Shown in pieces: positions 33,914 to 45,928 of a DNA stretch of 64,000 nucleotides. Origin of the DNA: Canna indica (lineage: Eukaryota; Streptophyta; Magnoliopsida; Zingiberales; Cannaceae); the NCBI GenBank assembly GCA_034359265.1, contig CP136895.1, forward strand, positions 43,914,001 to 43,978,000, written 5' to 3'. A program made the position numbers and the translations under genes. Numbering within the stretch: the first letter of the stretch is position 1; the number at the start of each line of letters is the position of its first letter. The notes beneath the pieces are model-generated. The model was not told the origin of the DNA. It saw nothing but the letters and a program-made list of their open reading frames with translations, and did not search any database.

Positions 33914-35528
33914 TGTTGGTGAAATGGCCTACACTAGAGGGGGGATGAATAGTGTGTTATCTAAACTTTTTGCCTAATATTGGTTTTAATAGTTTACTTG
34001 ATTACTTAGGCAATTAACAAAATGAATAACAAGCGGAAGCAAAATAAATATGCTAATTAAGCAAACGCAAGTAGAAGCAATGCAAACACGGTGATTTATA
34101 GTGGTTCGGCCCCAATGCCTACTCCACTACCTAAGCACCCCACTTAGGATTTCCAAACTTAGCTTTACTAGATTATATCGTTTCCCTTACAAAGATGACT
34201 TTTTACCCCAAGAGTCTCCGCTCTCAACCTAATGCACTTCCACACCCGGAAGTCTCCGCCTTCTTATCGAGAGCACACTTCCACATCAACCCTAAGGGAC
34301 AACAATCACTAATTCTTGTAAACTATGTTTACACCGATGGATTTAAACCTCAAACGCCAAGGCTACCACCCAACTTCAATACCTAACAACCTAGGTCTTC
34401 AGAAACTCAAATACGATGTAAATAACAAGAAAATACACAAACAATGGAGCAAATAAACAATACAACAAATACATAGCTCCAAACACGAGTCCTAGTTCCT
34501 CTTGATACCTCAATGATGAATCGATCAAAGCTTGAAGGCAAGATCAAAGAGTTGAGAGATCAAACTAGGATTTACAAGGAGATGGCTCAAGAAAAGCTTT
34601 AGAGATGAGCAAGGATGGCTCAATATAATAATGGATAAACAAGGAAGGCACTTAAGGGCTGGTATTTATAAGCCACAAGAGGAGAGAGCCAATACAGCTC
34701 ACCTAACGAGCTGATTTTTGCCCGTTGGCGCCGCCCCGTCGGTGGCCGATCGAAGGCCATTCGACCTCTCGACCGACCGGCCATTGACCGAAGCACACTG
34801 TTCAAAATGGGCAGTGTCCGGTCGATGGTCGGCTGATGGTCGGTCGATCGCCCATCGGCTGACACCTAGAAATCAAGGCAGTTTGCTGATTTTTGTTTGT
34901 TTTTGGGTTTCGTCTTCGCTAAGTCTTCTTATATAACATTTAAAACATTATAAGGATTACCCCCCATTTGGATTCAATAAAAATATATAAAAAATCAAAA
35001 TCCTTAAGAATCAAAATCTAACTTTTGGGCTCTAGTACAAATTTCTAAAAATTGGAAATTTTGTAATCTCCCAGATCAAATATGGGTAGGTAAAAGGCTT
35101 CCAAAAATTCCTTAAAAATATGTTGTTAACTAGTTTTTACCTTAGGAATAATTACTGAGACTTTTGGTGCCAAGAAAATGTCTAGGTTATATAGCCCTCC
35201 AAGGAGCTCCCTAGGCTTAGTGAATTCCAGGGTTGTTTTTTGATTTTCTGGTTTTTCATGTTTTGGGGTTCGGCTTTGGTTTTTGGGTTCCTTGCTTCAC
35301 AAGCGATGATTACATATTCATTCTACACACCCTAAACCCAAACTCTAACTTCTCGAAGAATCCCAAGCATCGACGAGCGCCCTTGCCGATTTCTCCAATT
35401 TTTTCGATCGATGACGTCGAGCGCTAACCGACTTGGAACCTAAAAATAATTCTCCATGAAATCATTAGTTCCATGTTTATTATTATCAAATCCTAGATTA
35501 AGACCAATGTTGAAACCTTAGCCCAACA
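33914..35528 (-). mobile_element. Solo copia LTR of the GGTCGACC clan (F)
   Basis: The ends are TGTTGGTGAAATGG at 33914 and TTAGCCCAACA at 35528, with the perfect duplication GTTTG at 33909-33913 and 35529-35533. The length is 1615 bp. It has palindromes at about 34735-34865 and a TATA box near 34665. Confidence 0.95.
34657..34731 (-). promoter_or_regulatory. LTR promoter of solo LTR F
   Basis: GGCT and AGCC flank the minus-strand TATAAATA box (34657-34674), a much shorter repeat than in the sister LTRs. An imperfect inverted repeat (CCTAACGAGC with GCCCGTTGG, about 34702-34727) lies upstream where the others have a perfect hairpin. Confidence 0.4.
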
Positions 35529-36321
35529 GTTTGCCCCTCTAGTTGCGCCATGTCCAACTAGTCAATATCTCACTGGTCAAGCTCTACAAAACAAAATTAA
35601 ATAAACCGTGAGTCCATGGGGAACTCAGTGAGCTACCCAACCTCCACTTAAATCCTAGATATATAAGTATATAACAACAAATAAATACTCAGGGATTCAA
35701 CCCACCACCTGGCCAATCGCCCAACCTGCATACATGAAGTCTTTCGGCCATACTCGGCCTAGCACAATACATACATCAATCGGCCATCATTGGCCTTGTA
35801 CAGCATAAGTATCTCTCGGCCACAATCGGCTTACATAGCATGTATAACACCCGGCCCTAATTGGCCCACATATCATAGATAATACTCGGCCATAACCGGC
35901 CCACACAAGTCATGTAAACTCATATGATCACAATGTACACAGTTCAGTTCATTCCGCATAAAGCAATTCAAATATCTGGCTGCTTCTACTAAGATGGCTA
36001 ACTAGCTTTCGATACCCCACCGGGTTGAGAATGACCCATCCAATCCAAACTCGGGTCTAACATCAGTGTGGCCCACTGACGCAATCTCAACACCCTCCGC
36101 CACTCGGGTCTAACACCAGCATAGCTCACTGGTGCAATCTCAAGACCACTCAATCATTGGCCAAGTCGAGCAATAGCCATGCCGGCTAAAGACGCTTCTC
36201 AACCCGACCATCACAAACACTGTACACAGTGCACACAAGGTTTCTCTATTCATCAAATTCTACCCAGGCGTGCGCCCATACCCAGCCCTACCCCCGGGCT
36301 CTGTTAGTTTGATTTTTATGT

Positions 36322-39119
36322 TGTCACGCCCCAACTTTGGGTCACGTGTCCGACCAGGGTATACATGTCTATACCCCATAGTCTATCCCATGCACATGCC
36401 AACTCATGAAGGAAAGAATAACATACTTTATTATGAACGAGAAACCAAACAGATCCTATTTAAGAAGTAAAGTTTTAGCAAAATGTTTTAAAGTGTGGAA
36501 GTAAGTAAATCGAAGTTTAGCAGTTTGCTTTAACAAATGAAATCTGAATGAAAGACATAAATGTCCCCAAGGGACTACAGTTCCAAAATACAAAAAAACA
36601 CAAGTGCATGACAAATCTACAAAAGACTCGACTACGACCTCTAACTAGGACTGTTATGAGATCAATGTGACTCCTCCACCCTCTAGTCGCGCCAAGTGCT
36701 CCAGCCCACCACACTGGTCAGGCTCTATAAAAAATAGAATTAAACAACGGGTGAGTTCAAAAGAACTCAGTGAGCGGTTCTATCAACCCGCACCATAAAA
36801 ATCAACCACAGAGATATATGAATAAATGCACATGTCTCATACAAGAATAATGCAACAAGTGGTATGACTAGCTAACAGGCCATCTGGCCATCACATGCCC
36901 AAAGGCAAACTTATTCACTTAGTAGTGAAGTAGAACAGGCCTCAGCCTACCTATTGCCTAAGGCAACAAATCACACTCCAGGGTTATGAGGATAATCGAG
37001 ATTGACCCATCCAAGCTTATCCTATAATTATACCCTTAAAGATAGCGCATGAATAATCGGGATTCGTCTATCCGAACTTATTCCTTAAAAAGAAACTTGG
37101 GAATAATCGGGATTCGCCCATCCGATCTTGTTCCACAAGAAACGCATGAACAATCGGGATTCACCCATCCAAACTTGTTCCTTAAATAATCGTAGGAATA
37201 ATCAGGATTCGCCCATCCGAACTTATTCCTTAAATACTCGCAAGAATAATCGGGATTCGCCCATCCGAACTTATTCCTTAAACATAGGTTGGGAATTAAC
37301 CTTCGCAGGAATACTCGCAGGTTGGCCAAGCTCGCAATCCGGCTCCTATCCAAGACTCTTCGTCATTCATAAAGATATGACACTAAAAAGACCTAAGTCA
37401 AGTGTCTCCTATGGTGTCTTAGGGGTGTCTTTATTGGGAAACGCTGCAACACTCTATGCTCGATCCCGACGCCTAGATCCATAATATCATCAACCCATGA
37501 GGTTTTATTTCTTGCATACAATTTATTTTGTTGGCTCTTAACAAATTATGCTACCCCTTGAATTTTAATTATACAATTAAAATTTTCATTTGCAGAAATT
37601 AGGGTTATGTTTTAGAGGTTTTATTTTCAGTTTACTGTTGAGCCCAAAACTAGTGCACCCAAGCCGAATCTGATTTCCAAAGTGTGTCCTATGGTCCCAG
37701 ACTATATTTTTTGGTTAAATTGATAGGTTACATGACTATGTTCAGTAAACCATATGCATCACAACAGAGATTACAAAATCAGCCTAGAATTAACAATTTC
37801 AGAATAAAATTTCAGCAAGTTGAGTTTTCAGCATGACAAGGTAATTAATCCGAAAATCATAGTAACTAAATCCTTAATTACCACCACAACAGATTTATAA
37901 CATCATGATAAATTGTGCAAAGATTAAATCATAATTCATAATCCAAGATTAGCATGCATCCACATCATTTTAAATTCAAGATTTCAAGCATCAAAACCAA
38001 GAACCCCAAACAAGAACATACATGACATCAAGATTAAATCCTTTCACATGCAACATAGATTCATATGCTGAAATTTATATCTAGATACAAATTATGCATT
38101 GGCATCATAGGAACTAATTAAGGAAACTAATCCAATGCCTAGATCTCAAAAATTACATCAAGAACTTCTCTTAGGCATTTCATCGAACACCTTGAGGGCG
38201 ACCCTATTCCCACCCTGGCCGAGCACCCTTAGGGTAGTCCTAGGGCTGCCGAGCCCCTTAGGGGGAAATCTTCGGCCCCCTCTTTAACGGCAACAAAAGA
38301 AATCGGCAAGAATTCGAGAATCGATGGAAAACCCGACAAGAAACGCACCAATCTTCAAGATTGGCTCAAGAAACACGAAAGAAACCCAAGACGAGGAGAG
38401 GTAAACCACTCACCTAATTTGGGAGAAGAAAAAGAGACTTCTTTTCTTTTTCCGATTGGCGGCTCCCGAATCCGGCCTCAATCATGCAGCAGCGGCATGG
38501 CTCCTCAAAGGAAAGGGTCAGCTCCGAGAACCAAAGGGGCAGCTCAGCTCCAACCAAGGGAAAGGGGGTGGCGGCTCCTACCAAGCCGGCGGCTCAGCTT
38601 CCAAGGGAAAGCAAAGAAGAGAGGGGGGAATGAGGGGCTCGGCATGGCTCCTTTCCTCGGCGGCTAACTCCAAGAGAAGGGGAGAGGGGCGGCGGCTCAG
38701 CGGCTCCTCTCTCTCTCTCGGCGGCTTTTGCGGCTCCAACAGGGAGCCGCCTAGCCCTAGGGGGGGTATTTTATAATCCCTTCCCCACCTCATCCAAACC
38801 CTAACCCCTTTCTAACCCGCATCCGCCTCAAACCCAGATCCAAACCCGCTAACTCCTCAACCCAAACTAACCTCATGCTATATACAAGCATCAATCACAT
38901 GCACACCCATGCAACACAATTTAATAAATCAAGCACACACATTAAAATAATTAAATAAATTTATCTAAGCAGGAAAAGAAACCGCATAAATCATATTTCT
39001 ACTTAGTCGAGCTTTCAAGCTCACACCGGATCATGACTCGACTCAGCTCGACCTCGAATCAACCCGCTAGACTAGCAAGGATAAATAATAAAAATTATCA
39101 TAATATCTCGGATATTACA
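36322..39119 (-). mobile_element. 3' LTR of Tekay-like gypsy element H
   Basis: The plus-strand ends are TGTCACGCCCC at 36322 and GATATTACA at 39119, next to a polypurine tract on the minus strand. The length is 2798 bp. It contains a 48-bp-type tandem repeat (37020-37290) and a GC-rich block at 38420-38790 that yields short Gly/Ser-rich open frames without protein signature. Confidence 0.88.
37020..37290. repeat. Tandem repeat of about 45-50 bp in LTR H
   Basis: The unit aataatcgggattcgcccat plus ccgaacttattccttaaa recurs five to six times (about 37050, 37091, 37150, 37196 and 37245) with variable ends. The last units are 48 bp apart, so one frame translates as a repeated LRNKFGWANPDYS. Diverged units appear in the second gypsy LTR at 51950-52220. 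Confidence 0.85.
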
Positions 39120-39135
39120 ATCCTCCCTCCTTAGG
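39120..39135 (-). other. Polypurine tract of element H
   Basis: The plus strand reads atcctccctccttagg; the minus-strand complement CCTAAGGAGGGAGGAT lies directly before the LTR start TGTAATATCC. Confidence 0.8.
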
Positions 39136-39185
39136 AAAAATTCATCCTCGAATTTTAACAAATCTTAAGGACTTACCAAATTCTT

Positions 39186-40404
39186 AAACAATGAAGGATA
39201 TCACTCCCTCATATCCTGCTCCACCTCACTAGTGGCCTCCTGCCCGGAATGGTGCTCCCACCTGACCTTTACCGAGGGAATATCTTTGGACGTCAATTTT
39301 CTAATTTGACGGTCTAGCACTTCAACTGGCCGTTCTTCATAGGAGACTGCTAAATCCACCTCCACCACGGTCGGCTCAATCACATGAGACTCATCTCGAA
39401 CATACTTCTTCAGCATGGATACATGAAACACTGGGTGCACTCAGTCCATACTGGGAGATAAGGCCAACTCATATGCCACAGCTCCCCTACGTCTGAGAAT
39501 AGGAAACGACCCAATGAACCTAGGGCTTAGCTTCCCTCTATTGCTAAACCTCACCACCCCTTGCATAGGGGACACCTTGAGGAACACCATATCCCCCACA
39601 GCAAACTCTACCTCCCTGGCCTTTCCATCAGCATACATCTTCTGGCGACTCTGGGCTGCCAACAACCTCTCCCTGATTAGTTTCACCTTTTCTACTGCCT
39701 CCTCAACCAGGTCGCGTCCCATCATAAGGGAATCTACTGCCCCAAACCAGCCTACAAGCGACCTATATCGCCGCCCATACAATGCCTCGAACGGGGCCAT
39801 CCCGATACTGCTATGATAGCTGTTATTGTAGGCAAACTCAATCAGAGGTAAGTGCCTCTCCCAACTACCCTCCAAATGTAGGGCACATGCTCTTAGCATG
39901 TCCTCCAATGTCTGAATGGTCCGCTCCGACTGACCATCTGTCTGAGGGTGAAATGCAGTGCTGAACCAGACCTGAGTACCCAACGCCTCATGGGAAGACT
40001 ACGAGAATCGAACTGTGAATTGAGTACCTGAGAAGATCCATGGACACCATGATATGCAATGATCCGATCCAAAAATAACCTCGCATACTGCTCAGCCGAA
40101 AAGGTCGTCCTGACTGGTATGAAATGTGTCATCTTGGTTAGGCGATCCACCACCACCCAGATGGAATCATTGCCCTTACCCGACCTCGGCAACCCTATCA
40201 CAAAATCCATGGTTATCTTTTCCCATTTCCATTCCAGTACCTCTAAGTTCTGGAGCAACCCAGTCGGCTTAAGATGTTCGGCCTTCACCTGCTGACATAC
40301 CAGACATTTAGACACAAACTCGGCCACCTCTCTCTTCAAGACTTTCTTCTAATAATTTTTCCTTAGGTCATGGTATATGTGGACGGATGAGCCATCTCTA
40401 GCAC
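39186..40404 (-). pseudogene. Element H integrase and C-terminal chromodomain-like tail
   Basis: Integrase starts with KCLVCQQVKAEHLKPTGLL, then WEKITMDFVIGLPRS (first Asp) and VVDRLTKMTHFIPV. A frameshift near 39990 separates it from VWFSTAFHPQTDGQSERTIQ and the IEFAYNNSYHSSIGMAPFEA block. The GDMVFLKVSP and YELALSPSMD motifs follow, then a stop, VFHVSMLKKYV and VEVLDRQIRKLTSKDIPSVK with VRWEHHSGQEATSEVEQDM. The last part is the chromodomain-like end of Tekay elements, thought to direct integration to chromatin. Confidence 0.9.
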
Positions 40405-41263
40405 CTACCTGCAGACCTCGACCATGTCTGGCATCACTATCCCGTTCTTAAATCTCAGAACATCCACCGAGTCAATACCAAAACCATAATAAGCATCACC
40501 CCTCTTGGTCAGATCCTTAGTAAGCGCACAAAAAGCATCCTCCTCCTGCATCGCTCGCAGCATATCTACCAACGTCGATTGCACCCTCAGGTGAGCCACC
40601 AACACACCAGAGGCTGATACTGTCAAGACTGCCCCGACATCCAAACACATAGCCAAATCTTGGGCCAACGACCTCCTTCTAACTGCCAAGTGCGCTAGAC
40701 TGCCCATAGACTTCCTGCTCAAGGCATCTGCCGCCACATTAGCTTCTCCCGGATGGTATATAATCGTGCAGTCATAGTCCTTCAAGAGTTCAAACCACCT
40801 TCTCTGCCTCAGGTTCAATTCTTTCTGGGTGAGCAAATACTGGAGGCTCTTATGATCAGTGTATATCTCATAGGCCTCGCCATAAAGGTAGTGATGCCAC
40901 AGCTTCAATGCGAACACCATCGCTACCAGCTCAAGATCATGAGTCGGGTAATTATTCTCGTAGACTTTCAATTGACGAGATGCATAAGCTATTACCCTGC
41001 CATTCTACATTAAAACACAACCCAAGCCGACTCGAGAGGTATCACAATAAACAATAAACCCTCCCGAGCCTGATGGTACGGCTAGAACCGATGCCGACGT
41101 CAAATAGTTGTTGAGCTTCTGCAAGCTCTCCTCGCACTTACTGTCCCAAATGAACTTGACTTTTTTCTGAGTCAAGTGGGTCAATGGCGCTACAATCCTG
41201 GAGAAGTTCTCCACGAATTTCCTGTAATAACTTGCCAAGCCCAGGAAGCTGCGAATTTCTGTG
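40405..41263 (-). pseudogene. Element H RT C-terminal part and RNase H
   Basis: The text NVTEIRSFLGLASYYRKFVE starts right at the junction with copia G, followed by VYCDTSRVGLGCVLM (first RNase H Asp). After a stop come [20 protein letters not shown] (Glu), [11 protein letters not shown] (Asp), [17 protein letters not shown] and [12 protein letters not shown] (Asp). All four usual catalytic positions are visible, but the frame is broken at 40972-41005. Confidence 0.9.
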
Positions 41264-42023
41264 ACATTTGTGGGTGAAATGACGACACTAGAGGGGGGGG
41301 TGAATAGTGTATTTACTAAATCTATTAGCCTAAATTCCAATTTTAATTGTTTACATAAATCGTTTAGGCAATTTGCGATTTTACAATTGGATGCGGAAGC
41401 GATAACTAATCAAGCAAATAAAACAAACAATTAAGAGCAATGCAAACACAAATGATTTATAGTGGTTCGGCCCCAATGCCTACTCCACTACCTAAGCACC
41501 CCGCTTAGGATTTCCAAACTAGTTTTACTAGATTAATTTATGTTTCCCTTACACAGAGGACTTTTCACCGAAGAGACGCACTCTCGACCTAAGGCACTTC
41601 CACACTCTCGCCTTCTTATCGAGAGTCCTCTTCCACCTCAACCCTAAGGGACAACTTAGCTAATCCTAGTAAACACTAAGTTTACAAAAGTGGCTTTACA
41701 CCTAACACCAGGTAACCACTTATACACTCAACACCAAACACCTGGTCTTCGCACGCACAAAGAAAAATAGATACTAATAATAGTTAAAATTACAATTGAA
41801 AAGAGCTTAGAATGAAACCAATATTAAACGCTTTTCTGCAATCCTTCAATTCTTTAACTCGTCAAGAAGTAGAGCTTGAATCAACTCCCGAGTTAGCGCT
41901 TGAAGATGAACTCGACAGAAGAATAGGCGTGCTACAATCAATCACTTGGAAGGCTTAAATCTTCCTTTTAATGGCTCAATAAAATCTGTAATTGACAAGG
42001 AAGAAGCTTAAAAGAATCATATG

Positions 42024-42083
42024 AGGGTATATTTATACCCTGCTGAAGAAACGGTTGCTCAACGGATAGTTTTCTATCCGTTG
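42024..42083 (-). promoter_or_regulatory. LTR promoter of copia G (3' LTR)
   Basis: AGGGTAT (42024-42030) and ATACCCT (42035-42041) flank ATTT, so the TATAAATATA box lies within the inverted repeat. Upstream in the reading direction, CAACGGATAG (42060-42069) and CTATCCGTTG (42074-42083) form a perfect 10-bp hairpin with a TTTT loop. In the 5' LTR (48180-48235) the first repeat is eroded to GTAT/ATAC and the second has one G-T mismatch. Confidence 0.65.
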
Positions 42084-42091
42084 CAGACCAC

Positions 42092-42372
42092 CGGTCGAAT
42101 GGTCGGTCGACTGGCTGTTCGACCGCTGCTCTTTACTCTGTGGTCGGTCGACCGATGGGTCGATTGCCCAGACACCAAAACATCGATCCCGATCATCGGT
42201 CAACCCATTGATCGATCGACGTGATCTGCGTCTTCGGGTATCAGCAGGTCGGTCGATCGATAGGTCGACCGCCCGAGCTACTACCCATTTTGGGCTTCCA
42301 TCGGTCGATCGCCCGGTCGACCGAAGTAGCTCTGCTACTTTTTACCTTCATTCGGTCGATCACTCGATCGAC
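42092..42372 (-). repeat. GGTCGACC-like palindrome cluster of LTR G
   Basis: GGTCGACCG and GATCGACCG variants appear around 42107, 42146, 42212, 42250, 42302, 42317 and 42354. The corresponding cluster of the 5' LTR lies at 48238-48520. Confidence 0.8.
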
Positions 42373-42713
42373 TGAACCTAGGCTGAAGTTTATTTCTTCA
42401 GCCTATTTCTTCCGCGCTTTGTTTCCGGGTTCCGGCTTTCAACGAGCATCATCTTGGAGAGCTTTTGACGTGATCTTTGGACTCGTCCAAGCAACTTTGG
42501 TGCACTCGTCGATCTCCGAGAAACTTTTCACGACGAACCCGAGCACGATCATCAATGTCCTTTCGACTTCCAATTTCTCCGATCGAGGACATTGAACGCT
42601 AATTGATATGGAACCTGGAAGATATTCTCAATGAAATCATTAGTCACATGTTTGTTATCTTCAAAACCATCAAAACTGAGATTAATGCTAAGGTTGAAAA
42701 TCTAAAGCCAACA

Positions 42714-45700
42714 ATCTCCCCATTTTTTATGATGACAAACATCCTTAAGAAAATATATAATCATTAAAGCACAAGGATATCAACTAAGGGATTTCTCCCC
42801 CTATCAACATGCATATTTATATAATTAAACACCCCTTATATATATGCATGGATTTCCTATATTTTCCTCCCCTTTACCGATACTTTTCTCCCCATTGTAA
42901 CTATACATTTATCCCCCTTTTGACTATACATTTCTCCCCCTTTTGACATCAATCAAAAAGGGCAAGAAGGGTCTATCTATTCAAATGGATGAAACATAAT
43001 TATTTATTTATTTTTAGTTGAGACTCTGAGGAGTATTTTTCATGAAACATGAAAATCTCAACCAAAGGGATGGAAAAGAAGTAATTTGATATGAAACAAA
43101 TACATACATGATAAAAGATAGATACAATTCAACACTCAATCATGTATGCAGTCAAGTATGAACATTGTTTCTTTTACATGACATTTTTAGATTCCATTCA
43201 AACTTTCAAAATACAAAGATATAGTCATTTAACTCATGTATATCAAGTTTGAAGTGAAACTAATATCATTTAATCCTAATATGAACTTAGCATGTTTTCA
43301 TTTGAAATAAACATGAGAACATGAAAATTCTAAGTCTCAATGTTTTGCTATCTACTCATGTTTTCTCAAACTTAGGCATTTAGACATCAAACATGAGATA
43401 ATGTAAGTCTATGAATCAAGTTTGGGCTTAAGATAAAAATTTTAAGTTACTTTGTAGACTTAAGTCAACCTATACTTCTAATTTTCAAAAATCACCCTTT
43501 TAAGTTTATACAAAATCATATTTTCGATGAAAAAACTTTGGTACCAATTTTTGGATGAAATTTTTTGATACCAAATATTGAGTGGTCATTTGAAATGCAT
43601 GAACAAACTTTGAACTCAAAAGAATTTTCAAAGATCATTTTTCATCCTATATTGATTTTAATCAAAAGCTTATTTTTAAGATATCGCTCAATATATCAAA
43701 ATCATTTTTAGAAATGATTTTGCTAAAGTAATAATGTGAACGATATTAGAGATGAAATCAAAATAGCACGCACAAAGTTTCATTTGAAGTTTTTGAAGAA
43801 AATTCAAAGTATCGAAAAGATTGATATATCAAATAAGTGATACTTTGTGTTTTTGAAATCCAACTTCATAATTCCATTTTAAATTAGATTCTTGATGAAA
43901 CTTTTTGAAATTTTTACTGATAAAACTAGATTTTTCAGTTAATGTGTAGTTTCAAGAATCATCTAAAAAAGATTTTTCTATATTTTCCTAGAAATAGCTG
44001 AAATTGCTACTAAATGTAGGTTGAAATGGTATTTTTGTAATTTTCAGTTATTCTTAAAAACTTTTCAATTTTTATTCAAACTTTTATGACACCACATGAT
44101 GGTCATGTAAAGAGTATATGTCAAGTTTGAAATGAAAATTATGTCTTTAAGTCAAGTTTGAAATGAAAAACTAAACTAGTTTTTATGAAACTTGCTAAGT
44201 TTCAATCTTAACATTTACTCATGATTTTTCAAATTTAAACCTATGGATACTTAACATGAGTAAATCTAAACATGTTTCTCAAATATGGATCACAAATGAG
44301 ACCTTTAAGTCAACTAGGTTCAAAAAAGGTAATCATGAATTAACCTCTATTATCATTTTATCCATATCCATATGAATTTTCCATTCTAAGTGCTTGGAAA
44401 CATGTTATACCTATTCCTAAACATGTTCATGAAGTTTTGTACTCAAAATCAAGTGTCCAAGTCAATTTGTTGACTTGGGTCAAACCTTTTCTTGTTTAAG
44501 TCCCCTAAAGTGATATAGATATCACATTGTCATCTACACATGAATTTTCAAGATTGAACACTTAGAATCATATCATGTGTGTATCTAAACATGTTCATTT
44601 CATTTTTTAACTTAAAATGAAGTCTCTAAAGAAGAATTTTAACCTAGTTCAATTTCATAGATATCATGATATCATGAAATGAGCTAAGTTATCAAGATTT
44701 TTCCTATACATGAAAATTCAAACATTTATCATGCAATCATCAATCATGAGTATGGAGACATCATTAAACATGGAAATTCAATTATTATACTAAGATTTTT
44801 GCAAAATTAAAACCATACCTTTTTCTTGAAAATTTGCCCAACTTTTTCATTTTTTTTTTCATTTTCTTTTAGATAGCATTGTCTTCATTTACATTCATAA
44901 CTTGCAAGTAGACATCATTAGTATCATAATGAAGTAAGATGTCAACTAGCAAACTAACATACTAACTAGCAAGGGTTCAATACAAAATTTCATTTAAAAC
45001 CTTAACCTATGCTAGATAGTTAAGATTCATTTTAAGATGGATACCATGATTTCAAAATGAATCTAAGGGATCAAGATGTGAACCATTTGAGGCATAAGGT
45101 CCCTAAACAAGTTTAACTAGTTTGGTCTTAAAGAAATGTCTGTGATAGCAAGTATCAACCTAGAGCAAGTTTCATTTGATGAAATTTGTCTATGTGCTAA
45201 TATTATACCTACTCATGAGAATTCAAGTGTGTTAGCATGCAAATCTAATCATGAGTATAGAGACATAGTTTAAACTTAAACATTGAGGTATAACACTTAA
45301 GATTTTGAATCTATCAAGATTATACCTTATTCATGAGAATTTAGTCAAACCAATCTTTTTATTCCTAGTTAGCCTTCCTAAAATATTTATAACTTGCAAG
45401 TAAGCTACACTAATATTTTAGTGAAAATATAGCTACTTAGCAAGCTAGCTCAACCAAGAAGAAAAGATAGGCGTCAGGAATCATTATCAAAGATCACTTT
45501 GCTAAATGGTTTGAAATCCGTTTTAAAATGAAATCGAGTGATATCAAAATGAATTTTAAGAGATCACACGAATAATAAATTAAAACATGATCTCCAACCC
45601 TTCCTATTGGTTGAAAACCGAAAGGCACAATTGGCCTACGATTTAGAACCACAAGGTCGCTTAGGCCCATTACAGGCCACCTGGGTCTCCGAAGAGACCG

Positions 45701-45928
45701 GAAAATCAAAAATCAAAAACGTTTTTAAAATATATTAAGAGTGGGGAAATCAACTAATATTAATCATATATCAACGCCAACTATAATCTTAAGCAATGGG
45801 ATATAGGAGATGATACCGGAATAATTTCGATGCCAACTTTACCTAAGGCATCAAGGTAGCTTGAAGTTGCAACTAAGGGATGATTCATCATTCAAGTCCA
45901 TGGTCAATTCCAATACACCATTGCTCAT
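42714..45928 (-). other. Non-coding internal region of copia G in place of pol
   Basis: About 3.2 kb between gag and the 3' LTR contain no protease, integrase, RT or RNase H motif on either strand. The region is AT-rich and internally repetitive: the phrase tcaagtttgaaatgaaaa recurs (44124 and 44152, with a variant at 43245), and variants of atcatgagtatngagacat recur (44748 and 45248). This is the composition expected of a large non-autonomous LTR element that depends on enzymes from other copies. Confidence 0.65.

Larger units (their letters stand above)
33642..36321 (-). mobile_element. 5' LTR of element L, split by solo LTR F and cut by element H
   Basis: It starts TGTCACACCCCAAC and matches 26661-27710 of the 3' LTR on both sides of the insertion at 33914-35528 (for example tttgcccctc, agttgcgccatgtccaac and the cggcc-rich block). 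Similarity ends at tttgatttttatg (36320), where the LTR of H begins, so H inserted in this LTR. Confidence 0.85.
41269..42713 (-). mobile_element. 3' LTR of copia element G
   Basis: The plus-strand ends are TGTGGGTGAAATG at 41269 and AAAGCCAACA at 42713, the latter beside AATCTCCCC (minus-strand polypurine tract GGGGAGATT). It belongs to the GGTCGACC clan, with palindromes at 42092-42372 and a G tract of eight near 41293. The length is 1445 bp. It abuts the RT of element H at ACATT (41264-41268). Confidence 0.9.

Noticed and set aside
37078..37353. Frame with a repeated LRNKFGWANPDYS peptide
   Set aside because: It is the translation of a tandem repeat within an LTR. The repeats are also not a CRISPR array: units abut one another and are imperfect, with no unique spacers.
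38419..38793. GC-rich overlapping frames of 70-106 codons
   Set aside because: Gly/Ser/Arg-rich low-complexity translations on both strands inside LTR H; no family signature.
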